Source: Paraburkholderia ginsengisoli NBRC 100965
GTDB lineage: Bacteria; Pseudomonadota; Gammaproteobacteria; Burkholderiales; Burkholderiaceae
DNA length: 64,000 nucleotides
Direction of reading: 5' to 3'
NCBI RefSeq assembly: GCF_000739735.1
Contig: NZ_BBJF01000002.1
Coordinates: 62,001-126,000 of the forward strand
Under the pieces are notes generated by a model. It worked only from the letters and a program-made list of their open reading frames with translations. It did no database searches and was not told where the DNA came from. This document shows positions 21,990 through 31,443 of the stretch, piece by piece. Each line of letters starts with the position of its first letter. Positions within the stretch are counted from its first letter, which is position 1. Made by a program: the position numbers and the translations under genes.

Positions 21990-22664
21990 ATGACTACGCA
22001 GATTCTGTTCATCCGGCACGGTGAGACCGACTGGAATCGCATCAAGCGCATTCAAGGCCACATCGACATTCCGCTCGCGACGACCGGGCTCGCCCAAGCG
22101 CAACGTCTGGCGCGCCGCATCGCCGACGAGGTCGAGCACGGCGCGCGGCTCGACGCGATCTATTCGAGCGATCTGCAACGCGCGCAGCAAACTGCGCAGC
22201 CTATCGCCGACGCGCTCGGTTTGCCGCTGCACTTGCGCGAGAATTTGCGCGAGCGTTCCTACGGTGCGTTCCAGGGGCATGACAGCGACGAGATCGCGGA
22301 GCGTTTCCCCGATGAATACGCGCACTGGCAAACCCGCGATCCCGGTTTCGCGCCGCCTGAGGGCGAGTCGGTGCGCGCGTTTTACCATCGCGTTGTGCAT
22401 GCGATCGAGCCGCTGGTCGCCGCGCATCCAGGCGGGCGGATTGCTTGTGTGGCGCATGGCGGCGTGCTCGATTGCGTGCGCCGCTTCGCGTGCCGTTTGC
22501 CGCTCGACACCCCGCGCGATTACCCGTTACTGAACACCAGCGTGAACGTCGTGAACTTCGACAATGGCGCCGCGACGATCGTGTCGTGGGCGGACGTCTC
22601 GCATCTCGACGCGCCTGGCGCGGACGATGGTTTCAGAAAGGCCGTGCCGGAACCGGGACGTTGA
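21990..22664 (+). CDS. Histidine phosphatase / phosphoglycerate mutase family protein
   Basis: Phosphatase of 224 residues with the phosphohistidine motif FIRHGETDWN at residues 7-16, the arginine in SDLQRAQQT, the catalytic ERSYG region and the second histidine in VAHGGVLD. Such proteins are often named GpmB or CobC-like, but sequence alone does not set the substrate. The ATG at 21990 starts the conserved fold; the open frame upstream runs across dtd and is not used. Confidence 0.88.
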   Translation: MTTQILFIRHGETDWNRIKRIQGHIDIPLATTGLAQAQRLARRIADEVEHGARLDAIYSSDLQRAQQTAQPIADALGLPLHLRENLRERSYGAFQGHDSDEIAERFPDEYAHWQTRDPGFAPPEGESVRAFYHRVVHAIEPLVAAHPGGRIACVAHGGVLDCVRRFACRLPLDTPRDYPLLNTSVNVVNFDNGAATIVSWADVSHLDAPGADDGFRKAVPEPGR

Positions 22665-22765
22665 TTGAACTGAAGCTGCGTTTTGGGTGGAGTTGCCGGA
22701 CGTGAACGTGGCGGGCAGCACGGCGGCGAACTTCGCTGGCGAAGGCGTGAACGAACGACCCCGCG

Positions 22766-23707
22766 TCAATCCGGCTCGGCGGCAGCGGCCGCGCGACGCC
22801 GCGCCCGTTTCGATATGCCGTTCACCAGCGCCCAGCGAATGACCGGCGCGACGGCGCGCACACCCGGCCGCGCGAATGTCCGGCGCAGCACCGCATAGCG
22901 TTCGAATCCCAACATCGCTTGCGCCCAATCCGGCAGCAGATCGATCCCCGCGCTGAGCACCAACTTGCCGGCGGGCCGCATTGCGATGCTCGGAGCCGGC
23001 GCGCTCATCAGAATCCTCACGACTTCGCGAGTGCGCTCGCTGGCGACCAGCGCGGGCCGCATCGCGAGCAGGTAAGCGTCGATCTCGGCACGCGAGCGCG
23101 GAACGTTCTCGGCGCCCAGCATCTCGGCGATGCGCGCGGTTTCCGCGAAGTACTGATCCTGCGCGGCCACCGGCAACAGCGGGTTCACATAGCGCAAGTG
23201 CGCGGTCATGAAACTCGACACCTCGGCGACATGCACCCACGTCAGCAGCGCAGGCTCGCTCGCGCGATACGGCGTGCCGTCCGGTGCGATGCCGCTCACG
23301 CCGAGATGGATGCGCTTGACGCGTTCGATCAGCGCGAGCGCGTCGTGCTGGTTGCCGAACGTCGTACCGGCGATGAAGGTCGCGGTGCGGCGCAGGCGTC
23401 CGAGAATATCGGTGCGGAAGGTCGAATGGTCCCATACGCCGGCGAGCGCCAACGGGTGCAATGCCTGAAGCAGCAGCGCGCTGATGCCGCCGGTCATCAT
23501 CGACGTGAAGTCGGCGTGAACTTTCCAGCAGACGGAGTCGGGGCCGAAGAGGCCCGGGTCGCCCGGCGGCGATGAATAGTCGAGAGTGGGGCCGCTGCCG
23601 TGCGTCAGATGCGTGACGCCGGCGGCGAGCTTCGAGCGGAGCCGGCGGGTGAACCGCTCGGTGATCCCGCCTGGGGAGCCGGAGTGCCGCGTCGTCTGGT
23701 CGGACAT
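22766..23707 (-). CDS. DUF2236 (MpaB-like) oxygenase family protein
   Basis: Protein of 313 residues resembling the DUF2236 family, related to rubber oxygenase Lcp and MpaB, which use a heme or iron site. Conserved segments ALHPLALAGVWDHS, AGTTFG and LLTWVHVAEVSSF supply candidate histidine ligands. There is no signal peptide, so it is probably cytoplasmic. The start at 23707 begins MSDQTTR; an ATG 51 bases upstream lacks a ribosome site. It lies 73 bases downstream of ruvB on the same strand. The substrate is unknown. Confidence 0.82.
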   Translation of the reverse strand: MSDQTTRHSGSPGGITERFTRRLRSKLAAGVTHLTHGSGPTLDYSSPPGDPGLFGPDSVCWKVHADFTSMMTGGISALLLQALHPLALAGVWDHSTFRTDILGRLRRTATFIAGTTFGNQHDALALIERVKRIHLGVSGIAPDGTPYRASEPALLTWVHVAEVSSFMTAHLRYVNPLLPVAAQDQYFAETARIAEMLGAENVPRSRAEIDAYLLAMRPALVASERTREVVRILMSAPAPSIAMRPAGKLVLSAGIDLLPDWAQAMLGFERYAVLRRTFARPGVRAVAPVIRWALVNGISKRARRRAAAAAEPD

Positions 23708-23780
23708 GCTCGGCGGCCTCGTTAAGTACGGCTCGCGGTGTGGCCAGCTGCGCGGCACACACGGAGGCTCACGATGCCGC

Positions 23781-24854
23781 TCACTTCGCGGCCGAATCCC
23801 ACAGCCCGGGCAGCACGCTCGACGAGTCAGGCGCGGCGAGACCGAAATGCCGGTAGGTCAGCAGCGTGGCGACGCGGCCGCGCGGCGTGCGCTGCAGGAA
23901 GCCTTGCTGGATCAGATACGGTTCGAGTACGTCTTCGATCGTGTCGCGCTCTTCGCCGATCGCCGCCGCCAGATTGTCGACGCCGACCGGGCCGCCGTCG
24001 AACTTGTGCAGGATCGCTTCGAGCAGCTTGCGGTCCATCAGGTCGAAGCCGACCGCGTCGACGTCGAGCATCTTGAGCGCCGCGTCGGCCACTTGCGCGG
24101 TGATGTTGCCGTCCGCTTTCACTTCGGCGAAGTCGCGCACGCGGCGCAGCAGGCGGTTTGCGATACGCGGCGTGCCGCGCGCGCGCTTGGCGATTTCGAA
24201 CGCGCCGTCCGGATGAATCTGCGCGTTCAAGAGCGCCGCGGAGCGCGTGACGATGCGCGACAACTCCTCGGCGTTGTAGAACTCCAGCCGCGCGACGATA
24301 CCGAAGCGATCGCGCAGCGGATTGGTCAGCATGCCCGCGCGGGTCGTCGCGCCGACCAGCGTGAACGGCTGCAGGTCCAGCTTCACGCTGCGCGCGGCGG
24401 GCCCTTCGCCGATCATGATGTCGATCTGATAATCCTCCAACGCCGGGTACAGAATTTCCTCGACGACCGGCGAGAGCCGGTGGATTTCGTCGATGAACAA
24501 CACGTCGTTGGCTTCGAGATTAGTCAGCAGCGCGGCGAGGTCGCCAGCGCGCTCGAGCACCGGTCCGGACGTTTGCCGCAGATTGACGCCCATCTCCCGC
24601 GCGATGATGTGCGCGAGCGTGGTCTTGCCGAGACCTGGCGGGCCGAACAGCAGCACGTGGTCGAGCGATTCGGAACGGCGCTTGGCGGCCTCGATGAAAA
24701 TTTCCAGCTGGCCGCGGACTTTTTCCTGCCCGACATATTCTTCGAGCTGGCGTGGGCGCAACGCGCGCTCGAACGCTTCTTCGTTCGGCGAGACGGGCGT
24801 GGCCGCGATGATGCGCTCGGCGGCGAGTTTGTCGGTTTCGATCATGAGGGCCAT
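23781..24854 (-). CDS. ruvB: Holliday junction branch-migration ATPase RuvB
   Basis: Hexameric motor that, with RuvA, moves Holliday junctions during recombination repair. The 357-residue protein has Walker [10 protein letters not shown] at 71-79, Walker B FIDEIHRL, sensor 1 LVGATTRAG and the arginine finger region after TNPLRDRFG. The start could be the ATG at 24854 or the one at 24845 ([11 protein letters not shown]); neither has a good ribosome site. Order ruvC-ruvA-ruvB is the standard one. Confidence 0.96.
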   Translation of the reverse strand: MALMIETDKLAAERIIAATPVSPNEEAFERALRPRQLEEYVGQEKVRGQLEIFIEAAKRRSESLDHVLLFGPPGLGKTTLAHIIAREMGVNLRQTSGPVLERAGDLAALLTNLEANDVLFIDEIHRLSPVVEEILYPALEDYQIDIMIGEGPAARSVKLDLQPFTLVGATTRAGMLTNPLRDRFGIVARLEFYNAEELSRIVTRSAALLNAQIHPDGAFEIAKRARGTPRIANRLLRRVRDFAEVKADGNITAQVADAALKMLDVDAVGFDLMDRKLLEAILHKFDGGPVGVDNLAAAIGEERDTIEDVLEPYLIQQGFLQRTPRGRVATLLTYRHFGLAAPDSSSVLPGLWDSAAK

Positions 24855-24987
24855 TGTACCGCGCGCGGTCCGTAGGAAACCCCCTGCGGACGCCCGTTGA
24901 TCCGGCTTCTGTCAGCGAACGGGGGACGGGGGCCGCGTGCGCGCGACGCCTTATCCGTCGCGCGTCAGCCAGCCTTCCGAGGCGCCG

Positions 24988-25569
24988 TCAACCCTTCGAC
25001 AATGCCTTCAACGCCAGCTTGATCCCCTCGGAAACGCCGGTGCCCGCCGGCACGTTCTTGACGGCGGCCAACGCTTCTTTTTCGGAGTAGCCCAAGGCGA
25101 GCAGCGCGTTCAGGATGTCGGACGCATGATCGGATGCCGACGCCGCGCCCGCCATCGCGCCGAGGTCCGCGCCGAGCTTGCCCTTCAGTTCGAGCAGCAG
25201 CCGCTCCGCCGTCTTCTTGCCGATGCCCGGCACACGCGTGAGGCGCGCGGCGTCCTGCATCGTGACGGTCTGCGCGAGTTCGTGCACGCTCATGCCCGAC
25301 AGCACCGCGAGCGCCATACGCGCGCCGATGCCGGAAATTTTCAGCAGTTCGCGGAAGGTCGAACGTTCCTCGGCGGTGCCGAAGCCGTACAACAGATGCG
25401 CGTCTTCGCGCACGATCATCTGCGTGAGCAGTACGACGCGTTCACCGTTCGACGGCAGGTTGTAGAACGTGCTCATCGGCACGTCGACCTCGTAACCGAC
25501 GCCGTTGCAGTCGACGAGCAGATGCGGCGGGTTTTTTTCCAGCAGAACGCCGGCAATGCGACCGATCAT
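24988..25569 (-). CDS. ruvA: Holliday junction DNA-binding protein RuvA
   Basis: Tetrameric protein that holds the four-way junction for RuvB. The 193-residue sequence has the N-terminal OB fold starting [18 protein letters not shown]. Two helix-hairpin-helix motifs follow ([16 protein letters not shown] and [17 protein letters not shown]), then the C-terminal RuvB-binding domain with [12 protein letters not shown]. It lies 133 bases before ruvB and 204 bases after ruvC. Confidence 0.96.
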   Translation of the reverse strand: MIGRIAGVLLEKNPPHLLVDCNGVGYEVDVPMSTFYNLPSNGERVVLLTQMIVREDAHLLYGFGTAEERSTFRELLKISGIGARMALAVLSGMSVHELAQTVTMQDAARLTRVPGIGKKTAERLLLELKGKLGADLGAMAGAASASDHASDILNALLALGYSEKEALAAVKNVPAGTGVSEGIKLALKALSKG

Positions 25570-25773
25570 GGCGAATTCAATCTCGAGAGAAACGGCGAGT
25601 GTAGCGCAGCGAGTGGGCGGCGCGCGATGCGTGATTGCGTTGACCGGCGTAAGGCGGCGCTATCAAGCGCGCTTCGCCTGGATGGGACTGCGTAAGGGGC
25701 TCGGCCGCGTTGCGCGGTCGGCGTGTGGGCGCAAAACCAAGCCACGTGTGCCGGTTCCGCCTCGCGTCTCCCG

Positions 25774-26316
25774 TTACCCCACCAACCGCCCACGCCTCAC
25801 CCGCAACCCCTTCTTCGCCAGCGCAGGTGCGATGCCTCCCAGCGTGCTCAGCGTCGTGCCGCCATGCGCGTGACAGATCGCCATGCCGAGCGCGTCGGCG
25901 GCGTCGGTGCCCGGTACGCCGGACAGGTTGAGCAGCCGCACCACCATCTGCTGCATCTGCTCTTTGGTTGCGCGGCCGTAGCCGACCACAGCCTGCTTCA
26001 ACTGCAACGCCGTATATTCGGCGACCGGCACGCCGCCCGCCACCAGTCCGCAGATCGCCGCACCGCGCGCCTGGCCGAGCAGCAACGTGGATTGCGGATT
26101 GACGTTGACGAACACTTTTTCGATCGCCGACTGATCCGGCGAATGCTGACGAATCAGCGTCGAGATGCCTTCGAAGATGGTGCCCAGACGCGAGGGCAGA
26201 TCGGCGTCGGCGGTTTTGATGACGCCGCTCGCGACATAGCTGAGGGTGTGGCCGCTTTGGTCGATCACGCCGAAGCCGGTGACGCGCAAGCCGGGGTCGA
26301 TGCCGAGAATTCTCAT
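25774..26316 (-). CDS. ruvC: Holliday junction resolvase RuvC
   Basis: Endonuclease that cuts Holliday junctions held by RuvAB. The 180-residue protein carries all four acidic residues of the active site: D7 (MRILGIDPG), E66 (AIEKVFV), D138 and D141 ([14 protein letters not shown]). The start at 26316 is set by the conserved N-terminus; the open frame runs further upstream without support. First gene of the ruv cluster. Confidence 0.96.
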   Translation of the reverse strand: MRILGIDPGLRVTGFGVIDQSGHTLSYVASGVIKTADADLPSRLGTIFEGISTLIRQHSPDQSAIEKVFVNVNPQSTLLLGQARGAAICGLVAGGVPVAEYTALQLKQAVVGYGRATKEQMQQMVVRLLNLSGVPGTDAADALGMAICHAHGGTTLSTLGGIAPALAKKGLRVRRGRLVG

Positions 26317-26445
26317 GAGGTGCCGCAGATGCGCTAAAAACCAGGTGCTTGCGATACTACAACACGCGCATCGCGCGGCGGTCGGCAAGCAGTGCTCTCG
26401 GCGGAATAAAAACTGCTGCAACCATAGCGAGGAGGCTTTTCGCAA

Positions 26446-26685
26446 ATGGAGCGCTATCGGAATGTCAGCGGTGACTCGGGCGTCGACGCGTATGAAATCG
26501 GCGAGGACGTCATCAAGATTCGCTTCAGACCGGGCGTCGTGTATTGGTATACGACGGAAAGCGTCGGCGCGCGGCATCTCGGCGTGCTGAAGCGGCTCGC
26601 GCGCCGCGGGCAGGGGCTTGGCACGTACATCAGCCAGCATCCGGAGGTGAAGGGCGGATACGCGAGAAAGGAACCGGATGACTGA
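26446..26685 (+). CDS. KTSC domain small protein
   Basis: Small protein of 79 residues fitting the KTSC domain, named for its occurrence at the C-terminus of some lysyl-tRNA synthetases. The visible pattern is a [13 protein letters not shown] start, the aromatic VVYWYT strand, [19 protein letters not shown] and a final GYARKE. The ribosome binding site GAGGAGG lies 11 bases before the ATG, good evidence of translation. It stands alone between ruvC and purH, oriented against both. Function unknown; RNA binding is only a guess from the domain name. Confidence 0.8.
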   Translation: MERYRNVSGDSGVDAYEIGEDVIKIRFRPGVVYWYTTESVGARHLGVLKRLARRGQGLGTYISQHPEVKGGYARKEPDD

Positions 26686-26788
26686 GTTGCGCGGACAGTG
26701 CGAAGCGTGTCCGCACCAGGCTAGCCAAAGCGGCGACTCCACAGCGCCAAAGCAATAAGACGGCCTCTGACACGAGGCGAAGGCGGCC

Positions 26789-26832
26789 CAAAAAAGAAAA
26801 CGGCCCGGTGGAAAATCCACCAGGCCGCTTTT
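26789..26832 (-). terminator. Terminator of purH
   Basis: Read on the minus strand, a GC stem of about 12 pairs (arms near 26801-26812 and 26816-26827, one bulge) is followed by a T-rich run, TTTTCTTTTTT. It could act weakly on the plus strand for the KTSC gene. Confidence 0.8.
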
Positions 26833-26931
26833 CTGAACTTCAGCACCTCAACCTTCCTCCGGCACTTGCGCCGCATCAGGTACGAGGGCGGGGCACGAGG
26901 CAGTAAACGCCGCCGGTCACCCCCGCATCAA

Positions 26932-28497
26932 TCAATGACGGAAGTGACGCACACCAGTCAACACCATCGCGATGTTGTGCTCGTCGGCTGCGTTGATCAC
27001 TTCGTCGTCGCGCATCGAGCCGCCCGGCTGAATCACGCAGCTCGCGCCTGCCGCCACGACCACGTCGAGGCCATCGCGGAACGGGAAGAACGCATCCGAC
27101 GCGACCGCCGAACCGGTCAGCGTCAAACCGGCATTCTGCGCCTTGATGCTGGCGATGCGCGCCGAGTCCACGCGGCTCATCTGGCCCGCGCCGACGCCGA
27201 GCGTCATGCCGTTCGCGCAGAACACAATCGCGTTCGACTTCACGTACTTCGCCACGCGCCATGCGAACAGCAGATCGTCCATTTCCTTCGGCGTCGGATG
27301 ACGCTTGGTCACCACGCGCAATTCATGCGGCTGCACGTTCTTCGAATCGAGCGATTGCACCAGCAGGCCGCCGCCGACGCGCTTCAGATCGAACGCGTTA
27401 TGGCCTTCGCCCAGTGCGATTTCGAGCAAACGCACGTTCTGCTTCGCCGCGAACACCTGGCGCGCTTCGGCGCTGAACGATGGCGCGATCAGCACTTCGA
27501 CGAACTGTTTGGCCACCGCTTGCGCGGCCGCTTCGTCCACTTCGCGGTTGAACGCGATGATGCCGCCGAACGCCGAAGTCGGATCGGTCTGGAACGCCTT
27601 CGAATACGCTTCGTTGGCGTCCGCACCGACTGCCACGCCGCACGGATTCGCGTGCTTGACGATCACGCAGGCCGGCACGTCGAACGTCTTCACGCATTCC
27701 CACGCCGCGTCGGAATCCGCGATGTTGTTGTACGACAGTTCCTTGCCTTGCAACTGGTTGTAGTTCGCCAGTGCGCCGGCCGGCACGCTCAGGTCGCGGT
27801 AGAACGCGGCGCTCTGGTGCGGGTTTTCGCCGTAGCGCAGGTCCTGCACCTTGTCGAACGCGAGGTTGAACGTGGCCGGGAAAGCGTTGCGCGACGAGTG
27901 CTGCAGTTCGTCGGTGAGGCTCGTCAGATAGTTCGTGATCGCGCCGTCGTACTGCGCGGTGTGCGCGAACACCTTGGTGGCCAGACGGAAATTCGTTTTG
28001 TACGACACCGCGTTGCTGTTCGCGCGCATTTCCTCGAGCACGACCGCGTAGTCGGCTGGGTCGACCACCACCGTCACGTCGCGATGATTCTTCGCGGCCG
28101 AGCGCAGCATGGTCGGGCCGCCGATGTCGATGTTCTCGATCGCGTCTTCCAGCGAGCACTCTTCCTTCGACACGGTCTGCACGAACGGGTACAGGTTCAC
28201 GACCAGCAGGTCGATGGTCGGGATGTCGTGTTTCTCAAGCGCCGCCATGTGTTCCGGCAGGTCACGGCGTGCGAGGATGCCGCCGTGCACCTTCGGATGC
28301 AGCGTTTTCACGCGCCCGTCCAGCATTTCCGGGAAGCCCGTGTAGTCGGCGACCTCGGTGACGGAGAGGCCCGCGTCCGCGAGCAGTTTCGCGGTGCCGC
28401 CGGTCGACAGGATCTTGATGCCGAGGTCCGACAGCGACTTCGCGAAGTCGACGATGCCCGACTTGTCGGAAACGGAGATGAGCGCTTGCTTGATCAT
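26932..28497 (-). CDS. purH: Bifunctional AICAR transformylase / IMP cyclohydrolase
   Basis: Performs the last two steps of IMP synthesis. The 521-residue protein has an N-terminal MGS-like IMP cyclohydrolase domain (to about residue 150, with [15 protein letters not shown] and STGGTAKLL). The C-terminal transformylase domain follows, with [13 protein letters not shown] and the KHANPCGVA loop. Length is standard. It is the third gene after dusB and fis, 46 bases downstream of fis, and ends at a terminator. Confidence 0.97.
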   Translation of the reverse strand: MIKQALISVSDKSGIVDFAKSLSDLGIKILSTGGTAKLLADAGLSVTEVADYTGFPEMLDGRVKTLHPKVHGGILARRDLPEHMAALEKHDIPTIDLLVVNLYPFVQTVSKEECSLEDAIENIDIGGPTMLRSAAKNHRDVTVVVDPADYAVVLEEMRANSNAVSYKTNFRLATKVFAHTAQYDGAITNYLTSLTDELQHSSRNAFPATFNLAFDKVQDLRYGENPHQSAAFYRDLSVPAGALANYNQLQGKELSYNNIADSDAAWECVKTFDVPACVIVKHANPCGVAVGADANEAYSKAFQTDPTSAFGGIIAFNREVDEAAAQAVAKQFVEVLIAPSFSAEARQVFAAKQNVRLLEIALGEGHNAFDLKRVGGGLLVQSLDSKNVQPHELRVVTKRHPTPKEMDDLLFAWRVAKYVKSNAIVFCANGMTLGVGAGQMSRVDSARIASIKAQNAGLTLTGSAVASDAFFPFRDGLDVVVAAGASCVIQPGGSMRDDEVINAADEHNIAMVLTGVRHFRH

Positions 28498-28543
28498 GAT
28501 GAAGACGAAAAGCCGAAGAGAAACGTGGCGGGGGCGCCGGGAA

Positions 28544-28777
28544 CTACAACAAGCCGTGCTGTTGCAGCTTCTTGCGCAGCGTATTGCGGTTGATGCCGAG
28601 ATACTCGGCGGCCAGCGACTGATTGCCGCCGGCCTGCTCGAGCACCACTTCGAGCAGGGGTTTTTCCACGCATGAAATAACCATGTCGTAGACGTCGTGC
28701 GGATTGGAGCCGTCGAGATCCTGGAAATACATCCCCAGGCTGTCGCGGACAGATTGTTCGATATTGTTCTTGCTCAT
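28544..28777 (-). CDS. fis: Fis-family DNA-binding protein
   Basis: Small nucleoid-associated protein of 77 residues that bends DNA and affects transcription. The C-terminal helix-turn-helix [20 protein letters not shown] is nearly identical to that of Fis. The protein is shorter than E. coli Fis (98) because the N-terminal arm is reduced, as is common in betaproteobacteria. Its start overlaps the dusB stop by four bases (ATGA), matching the dusB-fis pairing of gammaproteobacteria. Confidence 0.95.
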   Translation of the reverse strand: MSKNNIEQSVRDSLGMYFQDLDGSNPHDVYDMVISCVEKPLLEVVLEQAGGNQSLAAEYLGINRNTLRKKLQQHGLL

Positions 28778-29850
28778 GCTGCCAGTCGGTCGGTGTGATC
28801 CTCGCCCTTGTTGTCGAGCCCGGAGTTGCCGGGTGCTTCGTCGACGTAGACGAGGCGGTCGGAGATCGCCTTTTGTGCGTCAAAGAATTCGTTGACGGCG
28901 AGGAGTTGTTCGCGCGTGGTGTCCAGCGTATTCATGCGATGCCGGAACACGTTGGCGCCAGAAAGGCCGCGAGTGTACCAGCCGATGTGCTTGCGCGCAG
29001 TGCGGACACCCGTAAATTCGCCGTAGAACGCGTAGTGATCTTCGAGATGCTCGTTCATCACCTGCTGGATTTCGTCGATGCGCGGCGGCGGCAGCAACTC
29101 GCCCGTTTGCAGGAAATACTCGATCTCGCGGAACAGCCACGGGCGCCCCTGCGCCGCGCGGCCGATCATGATCGCGTCGGCGCCGGTCAGGGCCAGCACC
29201 TCGCGCGCTTTGTGCGGCGATGTGATGTCGCCGTTGGCGACCACCGGAATGCGCACCGACGCCTTCACAGCTGCGATGGTCTCGTATTCGGCATCGCCGT
29301 GGTACAGGTCGGCGCGCGTGCGGCCGTGTACGGTCAGCATCGAAATGCCGGCGTCCTCGGCCAGATGCGCGACGTTCAATGCATTCTTGTTGTCGCGGTC
29401 CCAGCCGGTGCGGATCTTGAGCGTGACGGGCACTGCGTCCGGTCCCACGCCCACCGCGCCCACCACCGCTTCGACGATGCGCTGCACCAGCGGCTCGTTT
29501 TGCAACAGCGCCGAGCCCGCCGCCACGTTGCACACCTTCTTGGCCGGACAGCCCATGTTGATGTCGATGATCTGCGCGCCGTTGGCTACGTTGTAGCGGG
29601 CCGCTTCGGCCATCATGGCCGGATCGGCGCCGGCGATCTGCACGGCGATCGGCTCGACTTCGCCCGCGTGATTGGCGCGCCGCATGGTCTTCTCGCTCTT
29701 CCACAACTGCGCGTTCGAGGCGACCATTTCCGACACCGCGTAGCCCGCGCCGAGCCGTTTGCACAGCTGCCGGAATGGCCGGTCGGTCACGCCGGCCATC
29801 GGGGCGACGAACAGGTTGTTACGCAGATTGTGGGAGCCGAGAGTGGGCAT
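28774..29850 (-). CDS. dusB: tRNA-dihydrouridine synthase B
   Basis: FMN enzyme that reduces uridine to dihydrouridine in the D loop of tRNA. The 358-residue protein shows the start VAPMAGVTDRPFRQLC, the catalytic cysteine in DINMGCPAKKVC, TVHGRTRADLY, and the phosphate-binding GADAIMIGRAAQGRPW. It is the first gene of dusB-fis-purH and its end overlaps fis. Confidence 0.95.
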   Translation of the reverse strand: MPTLGSHNLRNNLFVAPMAGVTDRPFRQLCKRLGAGYAVSEMVASNAQLWKSEKTMRRANHAGEVEPIAVQIAGADPAMMAEAARYNVANGAQIIDINMGCPAKKVCNVAAGSALLQNEPLVQRIVEAVVGAVGVGPDAVPVTLKIRTGWDRDNKNALNVAHLAEDAGISMLTVHGRTRADLYHGDAEYETIAAVKASVRIPVVANGDITSPHKAREVLALTGADAIMIGRAAQGRPWLFREIEYFLQTGELLPPPRIDEIQQVMNEHLEDHYAFYGEFTGVRTARKHIGWYTRGLSGANVFRHRMNTLDTTREQLLAVNEFFDAQKAISDRLVYVDEAPGNSGLDNKGEDHTDRLAA

Positions 29851-29984
29851 GACGTGGACGCGCGCGCATCGGATCGTCCGGAATCCGGCAATCGAAGCAA
29901 CGCGAAATGCGAGGGAAAACCGCTATTTTAGCGTTAACAGGTAGGCGACACCCGACATGTGCGTGTCGTAACCCATTAAATCTT

Positions 29985-30017
29985 CTATGAAAGTCCGCCG
30001 GTTCATAGAGCCGGCGG
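29985..30017. other. Overlapping inverted repeats between dusB and ubiH
   Basis: CTATGAA (29985-29991) pairs with TTCATAG (30002-30008). CCGCCGG (29995-30001) pairs with CCGGCGG (30011-30017). The second left arm lies in the loop of the first, a layout that allows either a pseudoknot or two competing hairpins. It lies in the 228-base gap between dusB and ubiH, where no gene is seen. Confidence 0.45.
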
Positions 30018-30078
30018 CGCTGGCGCGGTGTGGCGCGGGCTGCTTAAAAAAGCCGCAGCGCGCGGGGTGACGGTCCGT

Positions 30079-31425
30079 TTAGCGGCGCTGGCCGAACATC
30101 ATCTGGCGCGCCAGTGCGGATTTCACTGGCGGCGCGAATTCGAGCGCAGTGAGCGCCAGCCCCCGGATGATCGCGAGCGGCGCGAAGTCGCCCGTGAACA
30201 GGCGCGCGAGCGTGTCGGTCGCACCGATCGTCATGCGCCGGTCGAGTGCGCGGCGTTGAGCGAACGTGGCCAGCGCGAGCGGAGTGGGGCCTTCCGCGGA
30301 CAACGCATCGGCGAGCGCGTGTGCGTCGCGCAAACCGAGATTCAAGCCTTGGCCCGCGACCGGATGCAGCGTCTGCGCCGCGTTGCCGATCGCGACGATG
30401 TGGCCGTTCACCAGCGTTTCGACCGCGTTCAGTCCCAGGGGGAACGACGCGCGGCCGAGAATCCGCGTGAAGCGTCCCATGCGGTCACCGAACGCGGCGC
30501 CGAGTTCGCGCAGGAACGCGTCGTCGGAGAGTTGCGCGCGGCGGGTGGCTTCGTCAGGCGCGCAGCACCAGACGAGCGCGTAGTCGGCGCCGCGCACGCC
30601 GCCCATCGGCAGCAACGCGATCGGACCTTGCGACGTGAAGCGCTCCCACGCGACGTGAGGTTGCGGCGCGGACACAGTGACGGTGCCGACCAGCGCGGTT
30701 TGGCCGTAATCGCGCAAGCCTTTGGCGCTCGCGCTCGCGACTGTGCTCGCAGTAGTGCTTCCCGACGTGGTCCCAACTGCTTGCGCAGCGCCGCTTGCGC
30801 CAGCGCCTTCAGCTCCAGCGTTACTGTTTCGGTTCGCGTCCGTGCCGGCGTCCTGCTTGCGCGTCTTCTGATCGCCGAACAACCCGCCTTCCGCATTCAC
30901 CAGAATCCGCGTGCGCAGCGTGCGCGTGACACCCGCGGTTTCGATCGGCAGCGTAACGCCATCACGCTCCTGAACCGGCACGGCCGCGGACGTGGAGCGG
31001 AACCAGTGCACGGAAGTCGCGCGCACCGCGTCGGCGAGACCGTGCACGATCGAGCCGTAGCGCAGCACATAACCGAGCGCCGGCAACCCGTGCTCGCCGT
31101 GATCGATTAGCGTGCGGCCGAAGTGGCCGCGCTGTGACACGTGGATGCGCTGGATCGCGGTGGCATCGGCGGGCCAGCGCAGCGGTTCGAGGATCATCCG
31201 GCTACCGTGCGACACGGCGATCGCGCGCGGATCGGCGATCGAGTCTTCCGGCTCGCGCGCGTCGATCAGCGCAATTTTCAGCTCGCGCGTCACGCTGCGG
31301 CGCGCAAGCCAGCCGGCGAGCGCAAGCCCGACCGGTCCGGCGCCGACGATCGTCACATCGAAGTCGAATGAGTGAGCGGTCGCGGCGGGCTTCAGAATCA
31401 CCGTCGACGGGGAAGCGTCGTTCAT
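30079..31425 (-). CDS. ubiH: UbiH/UbiF/COQ6-family FAD monooxygenase
   Basis: Predicted ubiquinone-biosynthesis hydroxylase acting on a prenylated phenol at the membrane. The 448-residue protein has the FAD motif IVGAGPVGLALAG near residue 26, the ISDPRAIA-like segment IADPRAIAVSHGS, and the second FAD motif AIGNAAQTLHPVAGQGLNLGLRD cut short here as GNAAQTLHPVAGQG. Residues 185-235 form an insert rich in Ala, Gly, Ser and Thr that ordinary family members lack. It follows pepP by 18 bases, as in the E. coli pepP-ubiH operon. The exact ring position is not certain. Confidence 0.88.
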   Translation of the reverse strand: MNDASPSTVILKPAATAHSFDFDVTIVGAGPVGLALAGWLARRSVTRELKIALIDAREPEDSIADPRAIAVSHGSRMILEPLRWPADATAIQRIHVSQRGHFGRTLIDHGEHGLPALGYVLRYGSIVHGLADAVRATSVHWFRSTSAAVPVQERDGVTLPIETAGVTRTLRTRILVNAEGGLFGDQKTRKQDAGTDANRNSNAGAEGAGASGAAQAVGTTSGSTTASTVASASAKGLRDYGQTALVGTVTVSAPQPHVAWERFTSQGPIALLPMGGVRGADYALVWCCAPDEATRRAQLSDDAFLRELGAAFGDRMGRFTRILGRASFPLGLNAVETLVNGHIVAIGNAAQTLHPVAGQGLNLGLRDAHALADALSAEGPTPLALATFAQRRALDRRMTIGATDTLARLFTGDFAPLAIIRGLALTALEFAPPVKSALARQMMFGQRR

Positions 31426-31443
31426 TGCGGGTTACGTCCTTGT

